The notes beneath the pieces were generated by a model, which searched no databases, was not told where the DNA came from, and saw nothing but the letters and a program-made list of their open reading frames with translations. A program made the position numbers and the translations under genes. A DNA stretch of 64,000 nt from Sphingopyxis macrogoltabida (GTDB taxonomy: Bacteria > Pseudomonadota > Alphaproteobacteria > Sphingomonadales > Sphingomonadaceae): NCBI RefSeq assembly GCF_001307295.1, contig NZ_CP012700.1:871001-935000 (forward strand), read 5' to 3'. This document shows, piece after piece, positions 1 to 8,958 of the stretch; positions within the stretch are counted from its first letter, which is position 1; each line of letters starts with the position of its first letter.

Positions 1-1665
1 CCCCAGCCCGTAGAGCGCCCAGCCATTGTTGGGCGCCTGCGTCAGCGCGGCGCGGAAGGCGTTGCTCGCTTCGGAATAACGCTTTGCCTTGAACAACGCG
101 GCACCCAGCGATTGCTGTACGGGATAATACCAGTAGGTCGGTTCCTGATAGGGAAGGCGGGTCTCGATCTCGACCGCCTGCCGGTAGAAGCCGATCGCTT
201 CGTCATGGCGGCCGAGCGCTGAGGCGAAGCGGCCTTGCGCTGCGCGTTCGGCCAGCATGACGAGATCGACGGCGGGCATGCCCTGATCGACTAAGCCTTG
301 TAGCGCACCGGAGGCCCGGAGGCCCGCCATCGCGGCAATCTCGCGGTCGAACGCGTTGCGGTCGCGGAACTCGGCGTAGGCTATGGCGCGGGCATAGTGC
401 CGCATCGCCGTTGGATAGCCGAGCCGCGCGTCGGGCGCCGGCATCGCCAATATCGCCTTCGGCGTGGCGAATTGCGCCATGGCGAAATAGGGCGCGGCGT
501 CGATCGCCTGAATCCAGCCGATCGACGCCGAGGTCTCTGGATCGAGCAGGGTCCGCAGCCGCTTCGCCTCGCGGATCGCGGTGTCCATGTCGCCCGCCAT
601 TTGCGCCGAGGTCACGATGAAATGGACATTGTGCGGATAATAGCCGTAACGCACGAGCCCCTGGTCGCCGGCGCGGCGGATATAGGCCTCGTCGGCGCGC
701 GCTGCGGCGACGTTGACGCGGATCGAATCCGCATGGCGGCCGCGCAGTTGGTAGATGTGCCCCGGCATATGCACCAGATGCGCGGCGCTGGGCGCGCCGG
801 GGCTCGCGAGCCGGTCGGCGGCCGCCTCGGCCCGCGCGGGGTCGCGCGATTCCATCAGGTGGATATAGAGATGGTTCGCCTGGACATGGGCCGGGTTGCG
901 GGCGAGCACGGTTTCGATCAGGCGCACTGCCTCGCCGCTGCGGCCCACCGGCGTCAGCTTGTCGGTCATCCAGTAATTCCAGGGACTGGTATCCATTACG
1001 GCCTCCGCCGCCAGCACGGCGACGTCGTCATCGGCGGGGAAACGGCGCGCGACGTCGAGCATCGCATCGGCATAGGCGGCGTCGAGCGCGGCGCGATCGC
1101 TCGCCGGGTCGCGCGAATAGCGGTGGGCGACGGCTTCGATCAGCGCCCGTTCCAGCGGTGTCGCCGTGTCGCGGAGCGCCATCGCGCGGTCCATCGCCGC
1201 CAGCGCCGCATCGCGGTCGCGCGCGTCCATCGGCGCGTTGATGTTGGGGCCGAGCGCCACCGCTTCGCCCCACCAGCACATCGCGCAGCCCGGATCGAGC
1301 CGCTGCGCGGTGCGGAAGGAGCGGACCGCGCCGGCATGGTTGAAGCCATAGCTCATCAGCAGGCCCTGGCTGAAATAGCTCCGCGCCTGCCCGTTCGCGG
1401 TCGAAACGGGGAAGGGCGATTTCGCGAGGTCGGCAAAGAGTGGGATGGGCCGGCCTTCGCTGGCGGGCGTGGCGAAGGCGGCCGCCGCGAGCAGATTTTG
1501 CGCGAGCGACGAGCCGGCACGCCGCGCGCCGCAGACGAAGCCGGCGAGGCGGCTCGGGTCGAGCGCTTCGAGCGTCGCAGTCGGAAAGACGGGCAAGGCG
1601 CTGTCGCCAGCGGCGAAGAGGCCAATGCCGACAAGGACGGCGATGCGGCCGGGTCGATGTATCAT
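1..1665 (-). CDS. TPR-repeat protein, 3' end cut by window edge
   Basis: The reverse strand is open from an ATG at 1665, preceded by a GGGAGG ribosome site, to the window edge, giving about 555 residues. The N-terminus has a short hydrophobic stretch (residues 8-18) that may be a weak signal or anchor. Around residue 128 there is a C-x-x-CWWGEA segment, followed by helical TPR-like pairs, a NHLYIHLMES segment near residue 260 and HMPGHIYQLRG near 300. This set of Cys, His and Trp motifs is typical of a family of uncharacterised TPR proteins in proteobacteria. TPR domains usually bind partner proteins, but no partner or enzymatic role is known here. The gene lies 98 bp downstream of the efflux gene on the same strand, with no obvious functional link. 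Confidence 0.8.
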   Translation of the reverse strand, partial: MIHRPGRIAVLVGIGLFAAGDSALPVFPTATLEALDPSRLAGFVCGARRAGSSLAQNLLAAAAFATPASEGRPIPLFADLAKSPFPVSTANGQARSYFSQGLLMSYGFNHAGAVRSFRTAQRLDPGCAMCWWGEAVALGPNINAPMDARDRDAALAAMDRAMALRDTATPLERALIEAVAHRYSRDPASDRAALDAAYADAMLDVARRFPADDDVAVLAAEAVMDTSPWNYWMTDKLTPVGRSGEAVRLIETVLARNPAHVQANHLYIHLMESRDPARAEAAADRLASPGAPSAAHLVHMPGHIYQLRGRHADSIRVNVAAARADEAYIRRAGDQGLVRYGYYPHNVHFIVTSAQMAGDMDTAIREAKRLRTLLDPETSASIGWIQAIDAAPYFAMAQFATPKAILAMPAPDARLGYPTAMRHYARAIAYAEFRDRNAFDREIAAMAGLRASGALQGLVDQGMPAVDLVMLAERAAQGRFASALGRHDEAIGFYRQAVEIETRLPYQEPTYWYYPVQQSLGAALFKAKRYSEASNAFRAALTQAPNNGWALYGLG

Positions 1666-1763
1666 AATCCTGCCCTCCCCAAGACGAACCAGAAACAACG
1701 GCGCGAGATTACCACGAAACCGGCCGTTTCCCAACTCCGATCCCGCGGGGCCGTGGCGGGCCG

Positions 1764-3377
1764 TTAATGCGCGTCCGGCGGTGCCGGGCCGCCGATGGGC
1801 GGGGGTTTGCAGAAGGGCACCATCACCAGCGCGGCGAGGAAGAGATAGGCCATCAGGCGGAAGACGTCGTCGAAGGCGAGGGTCAGCGCCTCGCGGCCGA
1901 CGATGCGGCCGAGCACGCCCTCGGCCATTTGCTGCGCGAGAGCGGGATCGGAGACGGTGCGGCCGATATGCTGCGCCAGCCCCGCCGCCGTCTCGTTCGC
2001 GGCGTCGGCCGAGCGGCCGAGCGCTTCGGACAGACGCAGCATGTGCAGGCGCATATTGTCCCCGAGCCAGGTGTTGACGAGCGCGATGCCGATCGCGCCG
2101 CCGAGGTTACGCATCAGGTTGAACAGCCCCGACGCATAGCGCAGTTCGGGCCCCTCGAAATTGCCGAGCGCGAGCCCGACCGACGGCACGATGCACAGCA
2201 TGATCGCGAAGCTGCGCACGACCTGCGGCCAGAAGAGGGCGGCGAAGCCCCATTCTGGAGTCATGAAGCTGAACATCCAGAGCCCGACCGCGAAGAGGGT
2301 GAGGCCGAAGGTGATGACGATGCGCTGGTCGACCTTCTGCGACAGCGCGGCGGCGAACGGAACGCCGAGCAATTGCGCGAGGCCGGAAACGAAGACCGTC
2401 GTGCCGATCTCCGCGGCATTATAGCCCTGCACCCGGCCGAGGAAGATCGGGACGAGATAGGTGCTGGCGTAGAGGCCGAAGCCGATTACGAGGTTGAATA
2501 CGCAGGCGAAGACGAAGGTCGGCTTGCGGAACGGGGTGAGCTTCACGATCGGCCCGTCGGAACGGAAGGAACGTTCGAGGAAGAGGCCGAAGGCAACGAA
2601 CGACAGCCACGCGCCGATCGCGATTTCGGGCTCGCTGAACCAGTCGTGCTTGGGGCCTTCCTCGAGCACGAACTCAAGCCCCGCAAGAAACACTGCCATC
2701 GAGGCGAGATGGACCCAGTCGATGCGGCGGAGCATCGGCAAATTTGGCTTGTCGATGCGGACGAGCGCAAGGATCGCGAGCGTCACCATCGCGCCGGGCA
2801 GGACGTTGATGAAAAAGACCCAGCGCCAGCCCATCGCGTCGGTGATCCAGCCGCCGACCGTCGGGCCCAGCGTCGGCGCGAGCACCGACACCATGCCGAG
2901 GATCGCGGGGATCATCGCGCGCTGCTTGCCCTCGAACAGCATGTAGCCGGTGGCGAATACCGTCGGAATCATCGCGCCGCCGACGAAACCCTGCACGGCG
3001 CGGAACAGGATCATCGATTCGATGCTCCACGCGAGCCCGCAGAGGATGCTGGCGATCGTGAACAGTCCCGCCGATGCGGCGAACAGCCAGCGCGTCGATA
3101 GCGCCTGCGCGAGGAAGGCCGAGAAGGGGATCATGACGAGTTCGGCCATCAGATAGGCGGTCTGCACCCAGCTGATCTCGTCAGGCCCGGCGCTCAGCCC
3201 CGCCTGCACCTCGTTCAAGGAGGCGGCGACGATCTGGATGTCGATCAGCGCCATGAACTGGCCGAACGCCATCACCGCGAAGATCAGATATTTGCGCGCG
3301 TCGGGCATCGCCGCGGGGTTGAACGGCGCGGCGTCGTCATTCGGGGCGGCGGCGGGGGAAAGCGGGATGGAGGCCAT
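1764..3377 (-). CDS. DHA2-family (EmrB/QacA-like) multidrug efflux permease
   Basis: A 537-residue inner-membrane protein with the 14-helix layout of drug:H+ antiporters of the DHA2 class. The N-terminal helix FGQFMALIDIQIV carries the family's conserved acidic residue in TM1. The following WVQTAYLMAE segment and the Gly/Pro-rich antiporter motif (LAPTLGPTVGGWI) around residues 165-180 are also typical. It would export hydrophobic drugs using the proton gradient. The gene is divergent from a TetR repressor, a thioesterase and an EmrA-like adaptor, so permease and adaptor are split between two transcripts that share one control region. No TolC-type outer-membrane partner lies nearby. The ATG at 3377 leaves a 55-bp intergenic region containing the presumed operator. 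The substrate is unknown. Confidence 0.92.
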   Translation of the reverse strand: MASIPLSPAAAPNDDAAPFNPAAMPDARKYLIFAVMAFGQFMALIDIQIVAASLNEVQAGLSAGPDEISWVQTAYLMAELVMIPFSAFLAQALSTRWLFAASAGLFTIASILCGLAWSIESMILFRAVQGFVGGAMIPTVFATGYMLFEGKQRAMIPAILGMVSVLAPTLGPTVGGWITDAMGWRWVFFINVLPGAMVTLAILALVRIDKPNLPMLRRIDWVHLASMAVFLAGLEFVLEEGPKHDWFSEPEIAIGAWLSFVAFGLFLERSFRSDGPIVKLTPFRKPTFVFACVFNLVIGFGLYASTYLVPIFLGRVQGYNAAEIGTTVFVSGLAQLLGVPFAAALSQKVDQRIVITFGLTLFAVGLWMFSFMTPEWGFAALFWPQVVRSFAIMLCIVPSVGLALGNFEGPELRYASGLFNLMRNLGGAIGIALVNTWLGDNMRLHMLRLSEALGRSADAANETAAGLAQHIGRTVSDPALAQQMAEGVLGRIVGREALTLAFDDVFRLMAYLFLAALVMVPFCKPPPIGGPAPPDAH

Positions 3378-3403
3378 GGGTCTTGTGTCCTGTCGTCTTT
3401 ATA

Positions 3404-3420
3404 TTATATGCGTCATATAA
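3404..3420. promoter_or_regulatory. Probable TetR operator between the divergent efflux genes
   Basis: A perfect inverted repeat with 7-bp arms TTATATG and CATATAA around a CGT centre. It lies in an AT-rich island between the permease start (3377) and the regulator start (3433). Palindromes of this size between a TetR gene and a divergent pump gene are the usual binding sites of such repressors. It ends just before the regulator's AAGGAG ribosome site, so bound repressor would block both directions. Confidence 0.65.
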
Positions 3421-3432
3421 AAGGAGACGCAA

Positions 3433-4020
3433 GTGCGCTATTCAACCGAACACAAGGCCGAGACGCGGCAGCGCGTGCTCAAGGAGGCCGCGAAGGAAAT
3501 TCGGGCGAAGGGCCCCGACAATGTCGCGGTGGCGGGCATCATGGCGCGCGCGGGACTGACCCATGGCGGGTTCTACGCCCATTTCGCGTCGAAGGACGCG
3601 CTGGTGAAGGAAGCGATCGGGGCGATGTTCGCCGACGCGCGGGCGCGAACTGAAAAGATCGATGCGGCGGGCGATCCGCGGCAGGTGCTGCGCGCCTATG
3701 TCGATTTTTACCTGTCGCCCGCGCACCGCGACAGCCGCGACCGGGGCTGCCCGCTGCCGACGCTGTCGGGCGATTTCGCGCGTGCACAGCCGGCAACGCG
3801 CGAGCGTTTCGGCGCTGGGGTCGAAGGGATCGCAGGCCGCCTTGCCGCGCCGCTGGCACAGCTCGGCTATCCCGCGAGCGAGGCGCGTGCGCTGCTGGCG
3901 CAGCTCGTCGGCGGGGTGGCGCTGGCGCGCGCGGTGGGCGATCCGGTGCTGTCCGACATGTTGCTCGCCGACACGCACGCCAGCATCGTCGCCCGCTACG
4001 GTCTGGAGGCCGCGCAATGA
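3433..4020 (+). CDS. TetR/AcrR-family transcriptional regulator
   Basis: A 195-residue protein starting at GTG 3433, with AAGGAG six bases upstream. Residues 8-55 form the helix-turn-helix domain, including GLTHGGFYAHFASKDAL, the classic TetR recognition helix region. The C-terminal part is a ligand-binding domain of the group with a C-x-L motif (RGCPLPTLSGD). It is expected to repress itself and the divergent efflux permease through the palindrome at 3404-3420 and to release on binding a toxic ligand. It overlaps the next gene by 4 bp (ATGA), so regulator, thioesterase and adaptor form one operon. The inducer cannot be told from sequence. Confidence 0.92.
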   Translation: MRYSTEHKAETRQRVLKEAAKEIRAKGPDNVAVAGIMARAGLTHGGFYAHFASKDALVKEAIGAMFADARARTEKIDAAGDPRQVLRAYVDFYLSPAHRDSRDRGCPLPTLSGDFARAQPATRERFGAGVEGIAGRLAAPLAQLGYPASEARALLAQLVGGVALARAVGDPVLSDMLLADTHASIVARYGLEAAQ

Positions 4021-4433
4021 CGCTCGCGAAGGTGCAGGGGTTGATTGCGTCGGGCGGTACGCCGCCGATCGGCGAGACGCTGGGTTTCCGGCTTGTCGAT
4101 GCCGGCGACGGCTGGGCGGCGTTCGAGGGCGTTCCGGGGCCCGAACATTATAATCCGATGGGGACCGTGCACGGCGGCTATGCCGCGACCTTGCTCGATT
4201 CCGCCTGCGGCATCGCAGTGGTGACGAAGCTTGCCGACGATCAGGCGATGACGACGCTCGAACTCAAGACCAGCTATCTGAAGGCGATGACGGGTACGAC
4301 CGGCACGGTGCGTGCCGAGGGGCGGGTGATCTCGATCGGGCGCCGCGTTGCCTATACCGAGGCGAGCCTGACCGACGAAGCGGGGCGGCTGCTCGCTACC
4401 GCGAGCTCGACGCTGCTGGTTATGGGCGCATGA
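4017..4433 (+). CDS. PaaI-type hotdog-fold acyl-CoA thioesterase
   Basis: A 138-residue single hotdog-domain protein of the PaaI/YdiI group. The segment NPMGTVHGGYAATLLDSACG (residues 43-62) is the signature of the family: HGG shapes the active site and the Asp at the start of the long helix is the catalytic acid. The C-terminal half (VGRRVAYTEASLTDEAGRL) matches the strand that packs the dimer. These enzymes hydrolyse aromatic or medium-chain acyl-CoA thioesters. The gene overlaps both neighbours by 4 bp, so it is translated with the TetR regulator and the EmrA adaptor. That may point to detoxification of an aromatic acid or its CoA ester together with efflux, but this is inference. Confidence 0.88.
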   Translation: MTLAKVQGLIASGGTPPIGETLGFRLVDAGDGWAAFEGVPGPEHYNPMGTVHGGYAATLLDSACGIAVVTKLADDQAMTTLELKTSYLKAMTGTTGTVRAEGRVISIGRRVAYTEASLTDEAGRLLATASSTLLVMGA

Positions 4434-5536
4434 ACGCGCCGGTCGCCATCGAGGTCGATACGGCGGTCCCCCGCCGGATTGCTTTGCCGAAAAAGGCATG
4501 GAAAGTTGGCCTCTTAGCGCTGACTTTAGCGGCGCTCGGCATCTGGTGGCTGACCGCGCCGCGCACGGCGGAATCGACCGACAACGCCTATTTGCAAGCC
4601 GATGCGAGCGAGGTCGCGCCGCGCGTTGGCGGGCTGGTCACCGCGGTGCTGGTGCGCGACAATCAGGCGGTGAAGGCGGGCGATCCGCTCGTCCGCATCG
4701 ATATCCGCGATTACGACACGCGTGTCCTGGCTGCCGAGGCAGCGGTCGCCGACGCCGACGCGCAGGTTGCCACGGCGCGCGCCACCTATGCCTCGCTCGG
4801 CGCCGAAGATAAGCTTGCGGCGGCGCAGATTCGTTCGGTGAACACGCAGATCGCCGCCGCCGATGCCGAATATGCCCGCGCGGCCGCGGACCGGCGGCGT
4901 TACGATGCGCTGCTCGGCGATGGTTTCGTGACGAAGCGCGATGCCGAACAGGTCGCGGCAACCGCGGTCGGCGCGGCATCGGCTGCGCGCCGTTCGCGTG
5001 CCGATCTCGGCGCCAGCGTCGAGGCTGCGGCGGTGACGCGCGCCAAGGGCCCGATCCTCGCGGCGCAGGTCAAGGCGGCCGAGGCGGAGGCGGCGAAGGC
5101 ACGCGCCGCGCTCGCGCTGGCGAGGCTCGACCGCGACCATACGTTAGTCGTCGCCCCGATCGACGGCGTCGTCGGCAACCGGCGCATTCAGGTCGGCGAT
5201 TATGTCCAGCCGGGCTCGCGGCTGCTGTCGGTCGTGCCGCTCCGTTCGATCTATGTCGTCGCCAATTTCAAGGAAACGCAGACGCGCGAAATGCGGCCGG
5301 GGCAGAAAGCCGACATCTATGTCGATGCGCTGGGGCAGACGCTGGCGGGCACGGTCGAGAGCCTTGCGCCCGGTTCGGGCAGCGAATTCACCCTGCTGCC
5401 GTTCGAGCCCGGATCGGGCAATTTCACCAAGATCGTCCAGCGCGTCGGCGTGCGCATCCGCCTGGATCCCGGGCAGGAGGCGGTGAAGCGTCTCCGCCCC
5501 GGCCTGTCGGTGACCGCTAAGGTGCGGCTCAGATAG
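4430..5536 (+). CDS. EmrA/HlyD-family membrane-fusion protein of an efflux pump
   Basis: A 368-residue periplasmic adaptor anchored by one N-terminal helix (about residues 24-42). After it come the TDNAYLQADASEVAPRVGG biotinyl-lipoyl-like half-motif, a long Ala-rich alpha-helical hairpin (residues 95-230), the second half-motif (APIDGVVGNRRIQVGDYVQPG, about 238-258) and the beta-barrel domain with PGQKADIYVDAL. It should link the EmrB-like permease on the opposite strand to an outer-membrane channel encoded elsewhere. It overlaps the thioesterase gene by 4 bp (ATGA) and closes the operon. The 140 bp that follow before the next start hold a short inverted repeat but no clear terminator. Confidence 0.93.
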   Translation: MNAPVAIEVDTAVPRRIALPKKAWKVGLLALTLAALGIWWLTAPRTAESTDNAYLQADASEVAPRVGGLVTAVLVRDNQAVKAGDPLVRIDIRDYDTRVLAAEAAVADADAQVATARATYASLGAEDKLAAAQIRSVNTQIAAADAEYARAAADRRRYDALLGDGFVTKRDAEQVAATAVGAASAARRSRADLGASVEAAAVTRAKGPILAAQVKAAEAEAAKARAALALARLDRDHTLVVAPIDGVVGNRRIQVGDYVQPGSRLLSVVPLRSIYVVANFKETQTREMRPGQKADIYVDALGQTLAGTVESLAPGSGSEFTLLPFEPGSGNFTKIVQRVGVRIRLDPGQEAVKRLRPGLSVTAKVRLR

Positions 5537-5641
5537 CGCGGGCGATCCGGCCGGCGGCGGCCGAGCGCGGGCGAAGCTGACACCAGCCTGACATCGTCCG
5601 CGGGCCTCCCGTCAGCGACATCGCTGCATAGAACGCGCAGC

Positions 5642-5656
5642 GGAGGACGGTCCTCC
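5642..5656. repeat. 15-bp perfect inverted repeat upstream of a TonB receptor gene
   Basis: GGAGGAC and GTCCTCC flank a single G, 20 bp before the GTG start at 5677. The loop would be too small for a simple RNA hairpin. It may be a protein-binding dyad, or it may hold an SD-like GGAGGA in an alternative structure. The function is unknown. Confidence 0.4.
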
Positions 5657-5676
5657 CGACGAACGGGGAACCGCCG

Positions 5677-7710
5677 GTGCGCCTTCATCATGCCTCCTTT
5701 GCCCTGGGCATCCTGCTCGCGGCGCCCGCCCTGGCGTTTCCCGCGGCCGCGCAGGATACGACGAGCGAAGGCCGCACGGCCTATACGCCCGAATATTTCG
5801 CGCGCGTTCAACCGACGACGGCTTTCGACATGCTGGCGATTCTGCCGGGCTTCCGGCTCGTCGAAGGCAATACCGACGTTCGCGGTTATTCGGGCGCAGC
5901 GGGCAATATCCTGATCGACGGCCAGCGTCCGGTGGGCAAGGCGGAAACGCTCGAAGATATGCTGAAGCGCATTCCGGCGGCGCGTGTCGCGCGCATCGAA
6001 CTCGTTCGCCCCGGGACGCCCGGTATCGACATGCAGGGCTTCGCATTGCTCGCCAATGTCGTCCTGCGTTCGGACAGCCGCCTTGCGGGCCGGGTCGAGG
6101 CCGAAAATGCGTTATACCGCCATGGGTACAGCGCGCCGCGCGGGTCGGTGCAGCTCGATCTCGACCGTGGCGGCCATGTCCTCAATTTCTTCGGCGCACT
6201 TTACCGGACGATCGACGACGAACATGGCTTCGGCACCCGCGACCGCTTCGCGGCGGATGGCACGCCGCTGCGCCTGGCCGGCTATGCGCAGCCCGAAGGC
6301 GAGACGGTGATCAAAACGAGCGCCGGCTATCGCACGCCGCTGTTCGGCGGCACGCTGCGCCTCAACGGCCTGTTCAAGGATGTGCGGATGTTCGCCGATA
6401 TCGGCTATGACATTCGCTTTCCCGAACCCGAAACGATCACCGGCAGCGAGCGCAACCACACGCGCACGTGGGAAGCCGGGCTGCGTTACGAACGCGCGTT
6501 GGGCGCGGCCGACGATATCGAACTGGTCGCCAACCATCGCGCCGAACGCGAAACCGGGATCGATCGCGAAATCTCGGGTACGTCGAGCGACCTGGCGGAC
6601 GAGCGCGCGACAAGCAGCGAATCGATCCTGCGCGCGGCGTGGCGGCATCATCGCGGCGCGCTGGCGCTCGAAATCGGCGGCGAAGGGGCGATCAATATTC
6701 TCGACAGCCGCAACCTGCTGTTCGAGGATGACGTCGCGGTGCCGCTCCCCAATGCGCAGGTGCGCGTCGAGGAGCATCGCGGCGAATTCTTCGCCAATTC
6801 GAGCTGGACGCTCGGCCCGCACCTGACCGCGGAGGCCGGCATCCGCTACGAAATCTCGCGCCTCGCGCAGAAAGGCGACAGCGATCTTGCCAAATCGCTG
6901 GCGTTCATCAAACCGCGCGCGCAGCTGAACTGGGCGCCGGGCGCCCATGACGAAATCCGGCTCCTCGTCGAACGCGAGGTCGGGCAGCTCGACTTCGACG
7001 ATTTCGTCGGTGCGGCGTCGCTCAACGCGGGGACGATCAGCGCCGGCAACCGCGACCTCGAGCCCGAGACGCTGTGGCGTGCCGAGGCCGCCTATGAACA
7101 TCGCTTCGGCGCCGGCTCGGTCGTGCTGACGGCGCGCCGCGAATGGATATCGGATCTGGTCGACCAGCTTCCGATCTTCGCTGATGGGGCCATCTATGAC
7201 GGGGTCGGCAATATCGGCAGCGCGCGCCGCGACGAGCTGGAAGCATCGCTCAAACTGCCGCTCGACGCGGCGGGGCTGAAGGATGTCCTCGTCACCGCCG
7301 ATGCGACGGCGCGGCGGAGCCGCGCGACCGATCCGTCGACCGGCGAACGGCGGCGTATCTCGAAAGATGTTCCGATCGAGGCGAAGATCAGCCTCACGCA
7401 CGACCTCCCCGCCTGGCACTTGCGGTGGGGCGGCCGTTTTGTCGTCGCCGAAGAGGAGCGCAGCTTCAAGATCGAGGAGATCGAGACCGAGCGGCTCGGC
7501 GAGCGGCTCGATCTGTTCGTCGAATATAAGCCCGACGCGCGCTGGACGATCCGCCTTTTCGGCCGCAACCTGACCGACAGCGCCGCGGAGCGGACGCGCG
7601 ATATCTATACCGGCATTCGCGGCGACAGCGCCTTTCGCTATCGCGAAGTCCGCACGCTGCGCAGCGGCCGCTATGCGGGGATCAATATCCAGCGCAGCTT
7701 CGGCGGCTGA
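5677..7710 (+). CDS. TonB-dependent receptor with plug domain
   Basis: A 677-residue outer-membrane protein with a clean signal peptide (cleavage after AFPAAAQ, about residue 25). The plug domain follows: a DMLAILPGFR segment, then GNILIDGQRPVGKAETLEDMLKRIPAARVARIELV. This pattern is typical of a sphingomonad receptor subgroup that lacks an obvious TonB box. The rest forms beta-strands of a 22-stranded barrel and ends in INIQRSFGG. It should import a scarce solute using TonB energy. The start is GTG, with GGGGAA seven bases before it. It is convergent with the porin gene, with only 9 bp between stops. The ligand is unknown; no transport or regulatory gene is coupled directly to it. Confidence 0.85.
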   Translation: MRLHHASFALGILLAAPALAFPAAAQDTTSEGRTAYTPEYFARVQPTTAFDMLAILPGFRLVEGNTDVRGYSGAAGNILIDGQRPVGKAETLEDMLKRIPAARVARIELVRPGTPGIDMQGFALLANVVLRSDSRLAGRVEAENALYRHGYSAPRGSVQLDLDRGGHVLNFFGALYRTIDDEHGFGTRDRFAADGTPLRLAGYAQPEGETVIKTSAGYRTPLFGGTLRLNGLFKDVRMFADIGYDIRFPEPETITGSERNHTRTWEAGLRYERALGAADDIELVANHRAERETGIDREISGTSSDLADERATSSESILRAAWRHHRGALALEIGGEGAINILDSRNLLFEDDVAVPLPNAQVRVEEHRGEFFANSSWTLGPHLTAEAGIRYEISRLAQKGDSDLAKSLAFIKPRAQLNWAPGAHDEIRLLVEREVGQLDFDDFVGAASLNAGTISAGNRDLEPETLWRAEAAYEHRFGAGSVVLTARREWISDLVDQLPIFADGAIYDGVGNIGSARRDELEASLKLPLDAAGLKDVLVTADATARRSRATDPSTGERRRISKDVPIEAKISLTHDLPAWHLRWGGRFVVAEEERSFKIEEIETERLGERLDLFVEYKPDARWTIRLFGRNLTDSAAERTRDIYTGIRGDSAFRYREVRTLRSGRYAGINIQRSFGG

Positions 7711-7719
7711 GCCGCGGGA

Positions 7720-8958
7720 TCAGAACCCGATCGGGCTGAAGCTTGTCTCGGCGCGGAGGCCGATGACCAAGGCATCGGGGATCGTCGGGTCGGCCGACGG
7801 ACGCCGGATATAGTGGAGGCTCGGCTGGAGCGTCAGCCACGATGTCAGCGGCGCGCGATAGGTCGCCTCGATCGCGATTTCCGAGGCGCTGGCACCGGCC
7901 GCCGCGCGATAGCTGTCCGATGTGAAGGCTGCGGCGACGGCGAGGCCGAATTCATCTTCCTCGCGGCCGGGGATCCAGCCGGCGAACTTGATCCCGCCGC
8001 TGGCAAAGGCGTCGAACATGTTGAACCGGCCCTTTGCCGTGCCGACCCGTGCGAACAGATCGGCGCGGCGTTCGCCTTGCACGACGATCGGCATCTCGCC
8101 GCGCAAATAGGTGCCGCTATTGCCTGTCGCCGCGGCGCCGCCGTCGTTCGGCTCGAACGCCGCAGTATATTGCCAGTGCCCGAGCAGCAGCTTGCCGCCC
8201 TTCAGCGGCGCTTGCACCTCGCCGACCAGCAACGCGCCGTCGCCATTCCCGAGTTTGATCGCGGTCTGCCGTGGATGGTCGGGATCGCCGGGTACGCCGT
8301 CGAGCACCGCCGCGCGCACCGCCCAGCCTTCGGCCGGCTCTACCTGGAAGCGGGCGGCGAGCGAGGTGCTCGGAAAGATCGACGGGCCATTGCGGCCGCT
8401 TTGCGCGAAGTCGGTGCCGATCCCGTGCGGGCTGCTGACGAACAGCCCGGCGGCATCGAGCGAGTCGAACTCCGAATTGAGGTCGTAGAGGCCCGCCTTC
8501 ACCGAGATGCGCTCGCCGATCTTCTGGTCGATCCATGCCTCGTAGAGGCGGAACGCCGAAACCCCGGTCTCGATATTGCTGATCGCCTGCGTGTCGCCGG
8601 CGAAAGCGCTGATCGACCGGCCGTTGTTGTAGAGGCCGTAGAGATGGAGCTGGGCGCCCGTCCAGCCGGCGAGCTTTTCCAGATCGGCCTCGAACACGAT
8701 GTCGAGATTGTCCAGATAGCGCGCGCCCTTGCGCACGCCGCCCGACACATTGCCCATCACTTCGCCGGTGTAGGTCAGTTGCAGCAGGACCGGGCCTTGA
8801 TCCTCGTCGATCTCGCCACCGGCATGGGTATGGCCGTGCGGTGCGTGGCCGGCGGCATGAGGGGCAATGGCATCGGCTGCCGGCGCGCTGGAAAGCGCAA
8901 GTGCGAGCGCCAGCATCAGAAGCTGACCATGAAGGCGAGGCGGATACGGTCGAGCCAC
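7720..8958 (-). CDS. OprB-type carbohydrate-selective porin
   Basis: A 412-residue outer-membrane protein resembling OprB-family porins: a His-rich mature N-terminus (HAAGHAPHGHTHAGG), then LDIVFEADLEKLAGWTGAQLHLYG and QAWIDQK-like segments, and a C-terminal strand ending in phenylalanine. The family passes sugars or small polar solutes by diffusion. Two starts are possible. GTG 8958 gives a signal peptide with an Arg-containing n-region. ATG 8916 forms a TGATG overlap with the upstream porin stop but leaves an uncharged leader. Neither has a strong ribosome site, so translation is probably coupled to the upstream porin. It is the last gene of the PepSY-porin-porin operon. Confidence 0.82.
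   Translation of the reverse strand: MARPYPPRLHGQLLMLALALALSSAPAADAIAPHAAGHAPHGHTHAGGEIDEDQGPVLLQLTYTGEVMGNVSGGVRKGARYLDNLDIVFEADLEKLAGWTGAQLHLYGLYNNGRSISAFAGDTQAISNIETGVSAFRLYEAWIDQKIGERISVKAGLYDLNSEFDSLDAAGLFVSSPHGIGTDFAQSGRNGPSIFPSTSLAARFQVEPAEGWAVRAAVLDGVPGDPDHPRQTAIKLGNGDGALLVGEVQAPLKGGKLLLGHWQYTAAFEPNDGGAAATGNSGTYLRGEMPIVVQGERRADLFARVGTAKGRFNMFDAFASGGIKFAGWIPGREEDEFGLAVAAAFTSDSYRAAAGASASEIAIEATYRAPLTSWLTLQPSLHYIRRPSADPTIPDALVIGLRAETSFSPIGF

Noticed and set aside
397..1767. A 456-codon plus-strand open frame at the window start
   Set aside because: Antisense to the TPR gene, whose reverse-strand translation is clearly protein-like.
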